A DNA stretch of 64,000 nucleotides from Desulfosarcina alkanivorans (GTDB lineage Bacteria; Desulfobacterota; Desulfobacteria; Desulfobacterales; Desulfosarcinaceae). The notes beneath the pieces were generated by a model. That model was not told the origin of the DNA. It made no database searches and worked only from the letters and a program-made list of their open reading frames with translations. Positions 8,626-17,448 of the stretch are shown in pieces. The stretch's first letter is position 1. Every line of letters begins with the position of its first letter. Location: assembly GCF_009688945.1 (NCBI RefSeq), contig NZ_AP021874.1, positions 1,984,001 to 2,048,000 of the forward strand, written 5' to 3'. The position numbers and the translations under genes are program-made.

Positions 8626-11088
8626 CTACGACAAGGCAAAATCGGTGGTTTTCAGCAGGCCGGATACCGGCACGACCGGTTTTCCGTCGGGGTCTTCCAC
8701 AACGGCCGCCGGCCAGGCGAAATCCGGTTGCATGGACCTGTAGTAGGACCGGTCGTAGGGCAGCAGTTTGACGGAAAGGCGGTCGCCCCGGCCGACAAAG
8801 GCGGATGACAGGCCGAAATCCACCTCTCCCAGTTCGGTGCGGATGATGTATCGGGGCACCTCCCGCCCGCTGCCCTCCCGCCGCACCATGGTGGCGATGT
8901 CGACCACGTCGTAAAGGGCCACCGGATGTTCCCGGTTCCAGCGATCCTGAACCGCCAGCCCGGCCACATAGAGGTGGTGGAATTCGATGCCGGCCTCCCG
9001 GCAGCCGTATGCCAGCCCATGGATGGCCTCGGGCGTGTCGTTGATTCTGCCCAGCAGCGGGGTGTTGGCGTAGACCGTAATGCCCTGGTTGCTCAGCAGC
9101 CGGGCCAGCCGGGCGTGTGCCGGCCGCAATTCGCCGGCGGTCAGGAACTGGGTCTCGATTTCCAGCCGCAGGGGAGACACCATGGTCAGCCGGTTCAGAC
9201 CGGCCAGGGTGTCGATCACCACCGGGGTGTAGCTGTCGGGTTCATAGTTGAACTTCAGGCTGCGCAACCGCACCGCATTCACATGGGGAATCGTTTCAAG
9301 CGCACGGACGATGCGGCGGATGGGAAACAGGGCGTCCACGGCATCGGTAAGGGCGACGACCACCACGTCGGTAATCCGGTCGTCCCCCCGGATATAGTCC
9401 AGATCCGCATCGGCACATCCGGCAGCGATCTCCACCCGGGTCTCGTGGACACGGGAAATCGTGGACGACCCCGTAGCGACGATCGACGGGGCAATCGTTT
9501 CACCTTTCCGGACCATGGGCCGGACCGCATCGACGGACTCCGGCCGGGCCGCCGCCCCGCCGGCAGGTCTTTGGGGCCGCGCCCCCAGGAAAAGGGATCG
9601 ATCCCCGATCTGAGCCATGTACTGGATATCGATGGTGCCCTCGTCGTTGACCCGGATGTTTTCCAGATCGTTGGCAATGGGGGCGAACCGTTTGAAGTAG
9701 GCGGGGGTATACGGCGTTCGAATCCACATGAAGTTCTCGTTTTCGGCCACGGGTTCCACGGCCCAGCCGCTGGAATGCCAGTCCATCTTGCCGATGGGGG
9801 TGGCCGTGCAGATCCGTGGAATCACGCGGTCGGACAGGTGCGCCCGCAGGTAGTTGCCGGCGGCCAGCCCCTTGGCGATCGGCGACCAGTAGACCGAGTT
9901 GCCATGGATGGGGCTGCAGGGAATGTAGATGTAATGCAGCTCGGCCCCTGCCCCGCGCAGCAGGCTGAACAGGCGGACCAGTTCGGGCCCCTCATCGTTG
10001 CAGCCGTTCAAAAACGGCGTCTGAACGTACACGGCGATGCCGCTTTTCACCAGTTCGGTAATGATATTCAGGCTCTGGGGGGATATTTCATCGGGATGGA
10101 TGAAATGGGTGGCCACCTCCATGCGCTTGCCGCAAGCCTGCAGTTCAAGGTTCTTGCGTTTCAGGTAACCCAGCAGTTCGGCATTGTCGGACAGGAACAG
10201 GTGGGGATAGTAGGCGATGGACCGGGTGGCCAGGCGAAGGGTCTGGACATGCTCGACCGCCATGAGGCCGTCGATGGCGCAGGCCATGTTGGCCCGGTTC
10301 ATAAAGGGATCCCCGCCGGTAATTACGATTTCCTTGATGGATGGTGAATTGCGGACATGGGCCACCGCACGCTTGACATCCGCCGGGGTGGGGTTGGTTT
10401 CGTTGCGGGATTCCTTGTGCTTGCGAAAGCAGAAGCGGCAGTATACCGGGCAGCTCATGTTGAGCAGAAAAATGACCCGGTTCTGGTACATCTGCTCGAG
10501 CAGGCCCTGGTGGAACTGGCCGATCCAGGTGTTGGTGTGGCCCGTGTCGTCCAGTTCCTGGATGAAGGGCAGGTACTGATAGGCGACGTCGGCGGACACC
10601 CGCATCTGGCGGATGGTGTGCATGGAGAGCCTGACCGGATAGGTGTCGATGACCGTCTGCATGTCCGGCCGGTCCGCCTCCGGCAAGCGCAGATTGGCCA
10701 TTTTCTCCAACTGCCGGGTGGTTTTGATGGAGACGAATTTATTGCCGGGCAGGACGACCTCAAGGATGGCCATGAGCAGGAGGTGGGGAAGCGCGATACC
10801 GTTGACGACGATCGGCTGCGTGCCGTCGGCTTTCCCCAGCAGGGCGAGCAGTTCCGAGAAGAACCCTTCCGGATTCCGGCTGTATCCGCAGGCGTCGAGA
10901 AGCCGGGCCAGTTTGGCCGGACCGTCGCCGGTGCCGATGATCTCGACAAACGCCCGGCCGACAAGCGTTTTCACACCAAAATGATCCAGGAAGGCCGTGG
11001 CGGCGGAAACCAGGTCCGACAGGGCGGCCTGGCCCTCTTCACCGGAATTTTCAAAACCAACCCCCAATAAAGCGTCATCTTTAAGCAT
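8626..11088 (-). CDS. KamA-family radical SAM protein with a second, degenerate KamA-like half
   Basis: Lysine 2,3-aminomutase relatives move an amino group using S-adenosylmethionine, a [4Fe-4S] cluster and PLP. After about 200 helical residues, the first domain has the cluster motif C213-x3-C217-x2-C220, the SAM-binding ITGGDPF, and a PLP-lysine candidate, Lys434 in PIGKMDW. Residues about 550-765 repeat the same order of motifs (VVVVALTDAVDAL, VRLRSLKFNYEPD, GITVYANTPLLG, TELGEVDF). They lack cluster cysteines and have Glu755 where Lys434 would align. The usual family length is 350-450 residues; this is 820. AAGGAGGAG precedes the ATG. It diverges from an IclR regulator and faces a locus holding an AblB-like gene. 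Substrate unknown: lysine or another amino acid. Confidence 0.88.
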   Translation of the reverse strand: MLKDDALLGVGFENSGEEGQAALSDLVSAATAFLDHFGVKTLVGRAFVEIIGTGDGPAKLARLLDACGYSRNPEGFFSELLALLGKADGTQPIVVNGIALPHLLLMAILEVVLPGNKFVSIKTTRQLEKMANLRLPEADRPDMQTVIDTYPVRLSMHTIRQMRVSADVAYQYLPFIQELDDTGHTNTWIGQFHQGLLEQMYQNRVIFLLNMSCPVYCRFCFRKHKESRNETNPTPADVKRAVAHVRNSPSIKEIVITGGDPFMNRANMACAIDGLMAVEHVQTLRLATRSIAYYPHLFLSDNAELLGYLKRKNLELQACGKRMEVATHFIHPDEISPQSLNIITELVKSGIAVYVQTPFLNGCNDEGPELVRLFSLLRGAGAELHYIYIPCSPIHGNSVYWSPIAKGLAAGNYLRAHLSDRVIPRICTATPIGKMDWHSSGWAVEPVAENENFMWIRTPYTPAYFKRFAPIANDLENIRVNDEGTIDIQYMAQIGDRSLFLGARPQRPAGGAAARPESVDAVRPMVRKGETIAPSIVATGSSTISRVHETRVEIAAGCADADLDYIRGDDRITDVVVVALTDAVDALFPIRRIVRALETIPHVNAVRLRSLKFNYEPDSYTPVVIDTLAGLNRLTMVSPLRLEIETQFLTAGELRPAHARLARLLSNQGITVYANTPLLGRINDTPEAIHGLAYGCREAGIEFHHLYVAGLAVQDRWNREHPVALYDVVDIATMVRREGSGREVPRYIIRTELGEVDFGLSSAFVGRGDRLSVKLLPYDRSYYRSMQPDFAWPAAVVEDPDGKPVVPVSGLLKTTDFALS

Positions 11089-11155
11089 TGCTCCTCCTTA
11101 CGGCCCTCTGAATCCAATTTAGCCGTTGACATTTGTTTTCTGATCTGGCATTTTA

Positions 11156-11186
11156 ACTATAATAGTAATTATGTTTCTATTATAGT
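11156..11186. promoter_or_regulatory. Perfect 10-bp inverted repeat between divergent kamA-like and iclR genes
   Basis: ACTATAATAG (11156-11165) and CTATTATAGT (11177-11186) are perfect inverted repeats separated by 11 bases. Each arm contains TATAAT on the strand that reads toward its own gene. The site could therefore be both the -10 region of two divergent promoters and the operator for the adjacent IclR-type regulator. A TTGACA at 11126-11131 lies 26 bases from the plus-strand TATAAT, too far for that pair, so the exact promoter elements remain open. Confidence 0.6.
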
Positions 11187-11213
11187 ACTCATCCTAAATC
11201 ATCCCCAAAACGA

Positions 11214-12005
11214 ATGTCAAAAGGAAAATACTATTTTTCAAAGTCGCTTGAAAAAGGGCTGAAAATCCTGTCCCTTTTTAACCGGGAGACCCCGGTCCTG
11301 ACCCAGAGTGAGATCGCCAAAACCCTGGCTCTGAATATGACCTCGACCTACCGCTACATCAATACACTGGTGGAACTGGGGTACCTGGAAAAAGATGCCA
11401 AGACCAAGGAGATCCGGCCGTCGATCCTGTGCCTGCTGTTTTGTGCCAACCTGATGCGGGCCACCGATCATCTGAGGATGATCAAGGAGGTCGTGAACCG
11501 GATTCACAAGGAAAAGAACATCAGCATCGACGTGGCCTTCGCCGTGGACGACACCCTGGTGCGCATCTACTACCGGGGGGCGGATGAAACGCTGACCTAC
11601 AGCCTGCCTGATTTTTCGAAAAACTGCCTGCACAACACGGCATTGGGGAAAGCGTATCTGTCCAGCCTCCCCGACGACCTGATCGCTGAAAAAATCGAAA
11701 ACATGGTTCTCACGGGCAAGACCGAAAAAACGATCACGGACAAGGCGGTGCTTCTGGCAGACCTGAAGAAAGCCAAAGGGCGTCAATATGCCATGTCGGA
11801 AGAGGAGTATCTGCCCGGCCTGATCACCATCAGCGCCCCCCTGTTCGACCCCCTGACGGGGAAAGGCGTCGGCGCGGTCTGTTTTGACTTTTCGGTGCTT
11901 CAGCACAGTGCACAGGATGTCGAGGCCAAATATGGTCGCTTGATCCGGGAGACGGCCGGGACACTGTCCGAACTCCTGCCGCCGGACAAAGACCGCAGGA
12001 ATTAA
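11214..12005 (+). CDS. IclR-family transcriptional regulator
   Basis: DNA-binding regulator with a ligand-binding GAF-like domain. The N-terminal winged helix reads SLEKGLKILSLFN, then LTQSEIAKTLALN with the recognition helix around MTSTYRYINTLVELGYL. The C-terminal effector domain contains HNTALGKAYLSSLP and ends with ISAPLFDP and GAVCFDFS. The 263-residue length is standard. No good ribosome site precedes the ATG at 11214. It lies 44 bases upstream of the importer genes and diverges from the KamA-like gene, so it probably controls both directions through the palindrome at 11156-11186. The effector is unknown and presumably the imported amino compound. Confidence 0.93.
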   Translation: MSKGKYYFSKSLEKGLKILSLFNRETPVLTQSEIAKTLALNMTSTYRYINTLVELGYLEKDAKTKEIRPSILCLLFCANLMRATDHLRMIKEVVNRIHKEKNISIDVAFAVDDTLVRIYYRGADETLTYSLPDFSKNCLHNTALGKAYLSSLPDDLIAEKIENMVLTGKTEKTITDKAVLLADLKKAKGRQYAMSEEEYLPGLITISAPLFDPLTGKGVGAVCFDFSVLQHSAQDVEAKYGRLIRETAGTLSELLPPDKDRRN

Positions 12006-12049
12006 CGCATGCATCCATTTTCAATTCAACGCACCGGGGCAAAACACCC

Positions 12050-12916
12050 ATGAAAAATGACAAGTGGAAACCGTGGGCACTGCTGGCGCCGTCCATGAGT
12101 GCCGTATTTTTACTTCTGGTCATACCGGTCTGCTTTATCGTGGTCTACAGTTTCTGGCTGCGGGCTCCCAGCGGGGCGGACATCCCCGCCTTCCAGTTCG
12201 GCAACTACGCCAAGTTCTTCGAAGATTTCTTCTACCCGAAGATTCTCATCCGCACCATCCGCATCTCCTTCGAGACGGTCATTCTCTGCGTGGTCATGGG
12301 CTATGTTCCCGCCTATTTCTTTTACCGCAGCGAAAGCCGCTATAAAAAGATATTTCTTCTTCTCATCATGCTGCCGTTCTGGGTCAGTTTCATCATCCGC
12401 ACCATGAGCTGGATCAACATCATGGGGGATTCGGGACTGATCAACCACTTCCTGATCAAAATCGGGCTGATCGCATCGCCCATTTCCATGCTGTACAATG
12501 AGTTTACCGTACTCATGGGGCTGATCATGTACCTGCTGCCCTTCATGGTGCTGAACATCTACGTCAGCCTGGAAGGCATCGACAAAAGCCTTCTCGAAGC
12601 CGCCCGCTGCATGGGCTGCACCGAATGGCAGGCCTTTCGGGAAGTGACGCTGCCCCTGAGCCTTCCCGGGGTCAGCGCCGGGTGCCTGCTGGTCTTCGTG
12701 CTGACCGCCGGCACCTATCTGCCCCCCATGATCCTGGGCGGGCCGGGAAACGGCATGATCGCCAACCTGATCTTCAAACGGGTCATCGGTACGCTCGACT
12801 GGCCCTTCGGCTCGGCCATCAGCGTGATCCTGCTGTCGCTGCTGTTTGTGATCGTGTGGACCTACAACCGCTACCTGGGGATCAACCAGATCTTCAAGAG
12901 TCTGCAGGGGAGCTGA
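12050..12916 (+). CDS. ABC transporter permease, spermidine/putrescine (PotB) type
   Basis: First inner-membrane subunit of a polyamine-type importer. The 288 residues begin with a transmembrane segment (LLAPSMSAVFLLLVIPVCFI) and have about six in total. The EAA loop that docks the ATPase is visible as EAARCMGCTEWQAFREVTLP. It follows iclR by 44 bases and precedes the second permease by 3 bases, which indicates co-transcription. Substrate specificity is not readable from permeases: PotB relatives carry polyamines, amino acids or other organic cations. Confidence 0.93.
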   Translation: MKNDKWKPWALLAPSMSAVFLLLVIPVCFIVVYSFWLRAPSGADIPAFQFGNYAKFFEDFFYPKILIRTIRISFETVILCVVMGYVPAYFFYRSESRYKKIFLLLIMLPFWVSFIIRTMSWINIMGDSGLINHFLIKIGLIASPISMLYNEFTVLMGLIMYLLPFMVLNIYVSLEGIDKSLLEAARCMGCTEWQAFREVTLPLSLPGVSAGCLLVFVLTAGTYLPPMILGGPGNGMIANLIFKRVIGTLDWPFGSAISVILLSLLFVIVWTYNRYLGINQIFKSLQGS

Positions 12917-12919
12917 TCC

Positions 12920-13717
12920 ATGAAACAAGTATCCATCGGATGGTCATTGATCAGGATCTATACGTTTCTGGTATACCTGTTCCTGTTCGCCCCCATCGTC
13001 GTGGTCATCGTGCTGGCATTCAACCCCAAGCAGTTCGGCATCTTCCCCATGGAAGGCGTCAGCCTGCGCTGGTTCATCAAGCTGGCCCAGAATGAATCCA
13101 TCATCCAGGCGTTTCAGAATTCGCTCGTCCTGGGGTCCCTGACCGCAGTCATTTCCACCGGCATCGGCATCCTGGCCGCCCTGGCCTTCATACGCTTCGA
13201 GTTTCCCGGCAAAAACACGCTCAACACCCTGCTGCTGTCACCGATCATGATTCCGGAAGTGGTGCTGGGGGTCGCCCTCCTGCTGTTTTTACGCTTTCTG
13301 CAGCAACCCAAGAGCTTCGCCCTGCTGCTGATCGGCCACGTCGTATTGACCCTGCCCTATGTACTGCTGATTGTCCAGGCGCGGCTGGTGGGCATCAAAA
13401 AAGAATACGAAGAGGCCGCCAAATCCCTGGGCGCCAATGCTTTCCAGACCTTCCGGGAGGTCACCTTCCCGCTGCTGCTGCCGGCCATTCTGGCCGGCGC
13501 CCTGTTTTCCTTTACCATCTCCTTTGACGACATCACGGCAACGCTCTTCTGGGCCACGGCACAGAATCAGACCGTTCCGGTCAAGATTTTCAGTATGCTC
13601 AGAAATTCCATCAGCCCCGAAATCAACGCCCTGGGCGCCGTCATGATCGTACTGACCGTCGCCACCCCGCTGCTTGCAGGCTATCTTTCCCGGAAATTCT
13701 CAAAAATTAAGGAGTAA
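12920..13717 (+). CDS. ABC transporter permease, spermidine/putrescine (PotC) type
   Basis: Second inner-membrane subunit, 265 residues, with about six membrane segments starting at FLVYLFLFAPIVVVIVLAFN. Its EAA loop reads EAAKSLGANAFQTFREVTFP. It starts 3 bases after the stop of the first permease and is preceded by the GGGGAGC ribosome site within the end of that gene. Together with the upstream permease it would form the heterodimeric channel of the importer. Confidence 0.93.
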   Translation: MKQVSIGWSLIRIYTFLVYLFLFAPIVVVIVLAFNPKQFGIFPMEGVSLRWFIKLAQNESIIQAFQNSLVLGSLTAVISTGIGILAALAFIRFEFPGKNTLNTLLLSPIMIPEVVLGVALLLFLRFLQQPKSFALLLIGHVVLTLPYVLLIVQARLVGIKKEYEEAAKSLGANAFQTFREVTFPLLLPAILAGALFSFTISFDDITATLFWATAQNQTVPVKIFSMLRNSISPEINALGAVMIVLTVATPLLAGYLSRKFSKIKE

Positions 13718-13755
13718 GGTTTTAACCTGACAACCATCAGCTGAAAGGAGAACCC

Positions 13756-14919
13756 ATGGCTATCGTAACGAAAGAAAAACTGGACCGGGTCTACGACGCA
13801 TATAGAGAAGGCAGGCTCAGCCGGCGTCATTTCATTAAATACCTCGGCCTGGCCGGCGCCTGCCTCGGACTGTCCGGTCTGCCCTTCGGAAACACCGTCC
13901 GGGACGCCTGGGCGGCCAAGTCCATCCGTTTCGACGGATGGGGCGGTTCGGTCTCCGAGGCATTCAGGAAGCACGCCTTCAAGCCATTTACCAAAGCCAC
14001 GGGGATCGACGTCATCGACGGCGAATTCGGAGACATGAACTCCTACCTGACGCGCGTCAAGGCCTCCTACCCGCCGGGCGGGGAGTTCAATATCGCCTAC
14101 CTGAGCGCCGTCTTCGACTATGCCCGTTATGTGGACCTGGGTTTTTCAACGGTACTGGATGAGTCCAAAATTCCCAACCTGAAAAATGTCATGCCCTCCA
14201 TGATCAAACCCCTGCGCGACATCACCAAGGGGACCCTCTCGGCCGTGCCCTACGATCTGGGGCAGACCGGCATCGCCTACAACACCAAGCATGTCAGCAA
14301 GGAAAAAGCCGAAAAACTGGGCGCTGCGCTGCTGTGGGACAAGGACCTGAAAGGCAAGCTGGGCAGCTGGGAGGGCGACTTCAGGACCAACATGTGGTAC
14401 GCGGCCCTGTACACCGGCCAGAGCCCCAACAACATGACCGACCTTGCGGCCATCTGGGCGGCCCTTCGGGAGCAGCGCGGCCTGATGAAAAAATACTGGG
14501 CTTCCGGCGCCGAACTGATGAGCCTGCTGGCCAATGAGGAAATCTACGCCACGGTGGCCTGGTCCGGACGGGTGGCGTCGCTTCAGCAGGAAGGCCACCC
14601 CATCGGCTACCTCTCCCCCAAGGGCACCTATTCGTGGATGGAATATCAGTTCGTCCTCAAAGGCACCGACCTGGCAGTCGCCCAGCAGTTGCTCAATTTC
14701 ATGCTTGAACCCAACGTGGCCATCGCCGTGGCCGAGGGCCAGAACTATCCGCCCAGCCTGGATCCGTCCAAGGTGAAATTGACCGAGAAGATCAAAAAAA
14801 TGCCCGCCTTCGACCCCACCGGCAAGCTGGACGGCTACCTGTTTGCCAAACCGGCTTACTGGAATGCCCACCAGGTGGAGTGGACGGAGAAGTGGGACAG
14901 GATCAAGGCAGGCAGTTAG
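13756..14919 (+). CDS. Extracellular solute-binding protein of the PotD type, Tat-exported
   Basis: Captures the substrate in the periplasm for the adjacent permeases. The N-terminus carries a twin-arginine signal (SRRHFIKYLGLAGACLGLSG), so export is probably through the Tat pathway after folding. The mature domain of about 345 residues has the PotD-like pattern: IRFDGWGG at the first strand, TGIDVIDGEFGDMNSY, and GTLSAVPYDLGQTGIAYN in the ligand cleft. AAAGGAG precedes the ATG. A large hairpin follows the gene before the ATPase, which may favour higher levels of this protein. Most classical polyamine-binding proteins use the Sec route, so the Tat signal is worth noting. Confidence 0.92.
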   Translation: MAIVTKEKLDRVYDAYREGRLSRRHFIKYLGLAGACLGLSGLPFGNTVRDAWAAKSIRFDGWGGSVSEAFRKHAFKPFTKATGIDVIDGEFGDMNSYLTRVKASYPPGGEFNIAYLSAVFDYARYVDLGFSTVLDESKIPNLKNVMPSMIKPLRDITKGTLSAVPYDLGQTGIAYNTKHVSKEKAEKLGAALLWDKDLKGKLGSWEGDFRTNMWYAALYTGQSPNNMTDLAAIWAALREQRGLMKKYWASGAELMSLLANEEIYATVAWSGRVASLQQEGHPIGYLSPKGTYSWMEYQFVLKGTDLAVAQQLLNFMLEPNVAIAVAEGQNYPPSLDPSKVKLTEKIKKMPAFDPTGKLDGYLFAKPAYWNAHQVEWTEKWDRIKAGS

Positions 14920-14958
14920 TTCGTTGCGAATCCTAAACGGCATCTTGCGGCCCGGGCC

Positions 14959-15036
14959 GGCGTTCTCGCGATATTGAAATCCTCGACGTAGCGCTGCTAC
15001 GCCTCCGGTTTCAATATCGTTGCGGCCTTGGCCGGA
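14959..15036. repeat. Long intercistronic hairpin between solute-binding protein and ATPase genes
   Basis: CGATATTGAAA at 14969-14979 pairs with TTTCAATATCG at 15009-15019. Inside is a second perfect stem, CGTAGC/GCTACG (14987-14992 and 14996-15001), around a GCT loop. The outer arms (CCGGGCCGGCG and GCGGCCTTGGCCGG) can extend the pairing. No T run follows. The element resembles the intergenic repeat hairpins that act in mRNA processing or protection between importer genes. It may also be a mobile repeat family. Confidence 0.7.
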
Positions 15037-15173
15037 GCACAATCTGCCATTTCTGAATCGAAACGGGTCCGTTTTACTGCACAGATGCAAACCGCAAGAA
15101 TATGACCCAAACCGATGGTCTCGGCAGCGGTCCGGCGCAGATCAAGATAAACAAAAGAGGGAGACAGGGTAAC

Positions 15174-16274
15174 GTGGCAACCGGCAAGAAGCAGCCCATG
15201 GTGGCGTTCAAAGGCATAATGAAGCGGTTCGGCAAGGTCGTGGCTGTCGAAAAAATGGACTTCGAGATCGAGGAGGGCAGCCTGGTGACGCTGCTTGGCC
15301 CTTCGGGATGCGGCAAGACCACCCTGCTGCGCATGGTGGCCGGTCTTGAAGAACCCACCGAGGGCGACATTTTCATCAAGGGAAAACGGATCAACGACAC
15401 ACCGATCCACAAACGCAACCTGGGCATGATTTTTCAAAACTATGCCCTGTTCCCCCACAAAACCATCTTTGACAATGTGGCCTTCGGTTTGAAATACCGT
15501 GACGTTTCCAGTGCGGACATCAGAGAAAAAGTGAAACGGGCCCTGGAAATGGTTCGCCTGCCCGGCGTGGAAAACCGCATGCCCAGCCAGCTCTCCGGCG
15601 GGCAGCAGCAGCGCATCGCCATGGCGCGGGCCATCGTCATCGAGCCGGATGTCCTGCTGATGGACGAGCCCCTGTCCGCCCTGGATGAAAACCTGAGGGA
15701 GGAGATGCGCCGCGAGGTGGACAACCTCCAGCGGCTGCTCGGGGTCACCACCATCTTCGTCACCCATGACCAGCGGGAAGCGCTGAGCATGTCCGACAAG
15801 ATCCTGGTCATGAAGGCCGGCCGCAAGCAGCAGGAAGGCAACCCCGAGTCGGTCTACAATGAGCCGTCCAACCATTTTGTGGCCGACTTTCTGGGCCACT
15901 CCAATTTCATCACCGGGGAGGTCGTTGACGTCAGCAACGGCCATGTCAATGTCAGGATCGAGACCGGCGATGTTCTCTTTGCGGAGAACAAAGGCGGGTT
16001 CTCCAAAGGCGATCCGGTGGAGATGATCGTCCGCGCCCAGCGCTTCGATGCCTTCCCCAGGGAGGAATTCGAACCCGTGGAAGGGATGAACCACTTCGAG
16101 GGCCGCATCAAGGACCGCAGCTACATGGGCGGAGAAGTCAGCTACTTCATCGAGCTGGGGGCCGACCGCGAAATTCATATCATCAGCATGATGCGAACCC
16201 GGCTCTACGAGATCGGCGAAGCGGTCAGCGTGCAGGTATCGCCGCACCACTGCCACCTGATTCACATGGAATGA
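15174..16274 (+). CDS. ABC transporter ATP-binding subunit, PotA type
   Basis: Powers the polyamine-type importer. It has Walker A (GPSGCGKTT), the Q loop (MIFQNYALFPH), the signature (LSGGQQQR), Walker B (LLMDEPLSALD) and the H loop (VTHDQREA), followed by a regulatory TOBE domain of about 120 residues. I chose the GTG at 15174 because GAGGGAGACAGGG lies just upstream. An in-frame ATG at 15102 would add 24 residues without a good ribosome site. It is the last importer subunit; the racemase-family gene follows after 136 bases. Confidence 0.92.
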   Translation: MATGKKQPMVAFKGIMKRFGKVVAVEKMDFEIEEGSLVTLLGPSGCGKTTLLRMVAGLEEPTEGDIFIKGKRINDTPIHKRNLGMIFQNYALFPHKTIFDNVAFGLKYRDVSSADIREKVKRALEMVRLPGVENRMPSQLSGGQQQRIAMARAIVIEPDVLLMDEPLSALDENLREEMRREVDNLQRLLGVTTIFVTHDQREALSMSDKILVMKAGRKQQEGNPESVYNEPSNHFVADFLGHSNFITGEVVDVSNGHVNVRIETGDVLFAENKGGFSKGDPVEMIVRAQRFDAFPREEFEPVEGMNHFEGRIKDRSYMGGEVSYFIELGADREIHIISMMRTRLYEIGEAVSVQVSPHHCHLIHME

Positions 16275-16410
16275 TCCGGCAGGCCGCTGCCGCCGACATC
16301 CGATCGATCATTAACCTGAAAGCAGACACGACCGTTTTCAGGTTTTGTTTTCAGGAGGATGCCCGGCCGGCAGATGCCCCAGCCACCATACGCAAGACAG
16401 GAGACCGTTT

Positions 16411-17448
16411 ATGTACAGACCGGATCGGATCGAAGACGGTTTTTTCAATCGCTACCCGGATCGACTCGTCACCATCGATTCCCACACCCAGGGAGAGCCC
16501 ACCCGTTTGCTGGTCGGCGGTGTGGGCAGCCTTCCCGGCCGCACGATCAAAGAGAAAAAAGACCATTTTGAATCCCATTTCGATCACGTGCGCCGCCTGC
16601 TGACCCGTGAACCCAGGGGGCATCGGGGCATCATGGCGGCCGTGGTGACCGAACCTGTGAGCCCGCAGGGACAATTCGGGCTGTTTTACATGGACGCCCG
16701 GCGCTACCCCTACCTGTGCGGCCATGCCACCATCGGGGCCGTGGCCACCCTCGTCGACGTCGGCGCCCTGGCCGCCGTGGACGGGGACGCGACCATCACG
16801 GTGGACACCCCGTCCGGCCCCCTGGATGCCCATACCCGCATCCGCAACGGCCGGGTGGTATCCGTGGCCATTGACATGGTGCCGTCATTCGTTTTTGATA
16901 CGGACCGCAAGCTCGACGTTCCGGGGTTCGGCCGGGTCTGCGTCGACCTGGTCTGCGTAGGCGGATTTTTCGCCATGGTGTCGGCCCGGTCCGTGGGCCT
17001 CGATCTGCTCCCGGCAAACAGCCACCGCCTGATCACCCTGGGAATGGCCGTCATCGATGCGGCCAACCGGGCATTTAACGTCTACCACCCCGAACGGCCG
17101 GAAGTCGGCACGGTGGATGTCACCGAATTCTACGATGACGACGCTGACGAAAAGACCGGCCGGAGCGTGGTGGTATACGGTGAATCCCACATGGACCGGT
17201 CGCCGTGCGGCACCGGAACCACAGCCAAAATGACCCTGCTTCACCACCACGGACGGCTGGACCCCGGCCAGGTCTACAAAAATGCCGGCCCGCTGGGAAC
17301 GGTCTTCGAAGGACAAGTGGTGAAAAGATTGACCATTGGAGAATTTAACGGCATTGTGGGTCAGGTCCGGGGAAACGCCCAGATCACCGGGTACCATCAG
17401 TTTGTTGTGGATGCCGACGACCCCGTTCCCGAAGGGTTTTTGTTGTAA
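16411..17448 (+). CDS. Proline racemase / hydroxyproline 2-epimerase family enzyme
   Basis: This family inverts the alpha carbon of proline, hydroxyproline or related imino and amino acids with two cysteines acting as acid and base. Both are present: Cys103 in YLCGHATIG and Cys266 in SPCGTGTT. This argues for racemase or epimerase activity over the dehydratase branch, where one cysteine is replaced. The 345-residue length is normal. ACAGGAGA precedes the ATG at 16411. It sits behind the ABC importer and ahead of an amidohydrolase and an aminotransferase, so its substrate is probably the imported compound or a product of it. Confidence 0.9.
   Translation: MYRPDRIEDGFFNRYPDRLVTIDSHTQGEPTRLLVGGVGSLPGRTIKEKKDHFESHFDHVRRLLTREPRGHRGIMAAVVTEPVSPQGQFGLFYMDARRYPYLCGHATIGAVATLVDVGALAAVDGDATITVDTPSGPLDAHTRIRNGRVVSVAIDMVPSFVFDTDRKLDVPGFGRVCVDLVCVGGFFAMVSARSVGLDLLPANSHRLITLGMAVIDAANRAFNVYHPERPEVGTVDVTEFYDDDADEKTGRSVVVYGESHMDRSPCGTGTTAKMTLLHHHGRLDPGQVYKNAGPLGTVFEGQVVKRLTIGEFNGIVGQVRGNAQITGYHQFVVDADDPVPEGFLL

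Noticed and set aside
8926..10347. 473-codon plus-strand frame
   Set aside because: It lies opposite the KamA-like gene and has only low-complexity Gly/Asp/His-rich sequence with no family pattern.
11126..11163. TTGACA...TATAAT promoter for the IclR gene
   Set aside because: The spacer is 26 bases, outside the range of sigma-70 promoters; the palindrome is a better explanation of the TATAAT.
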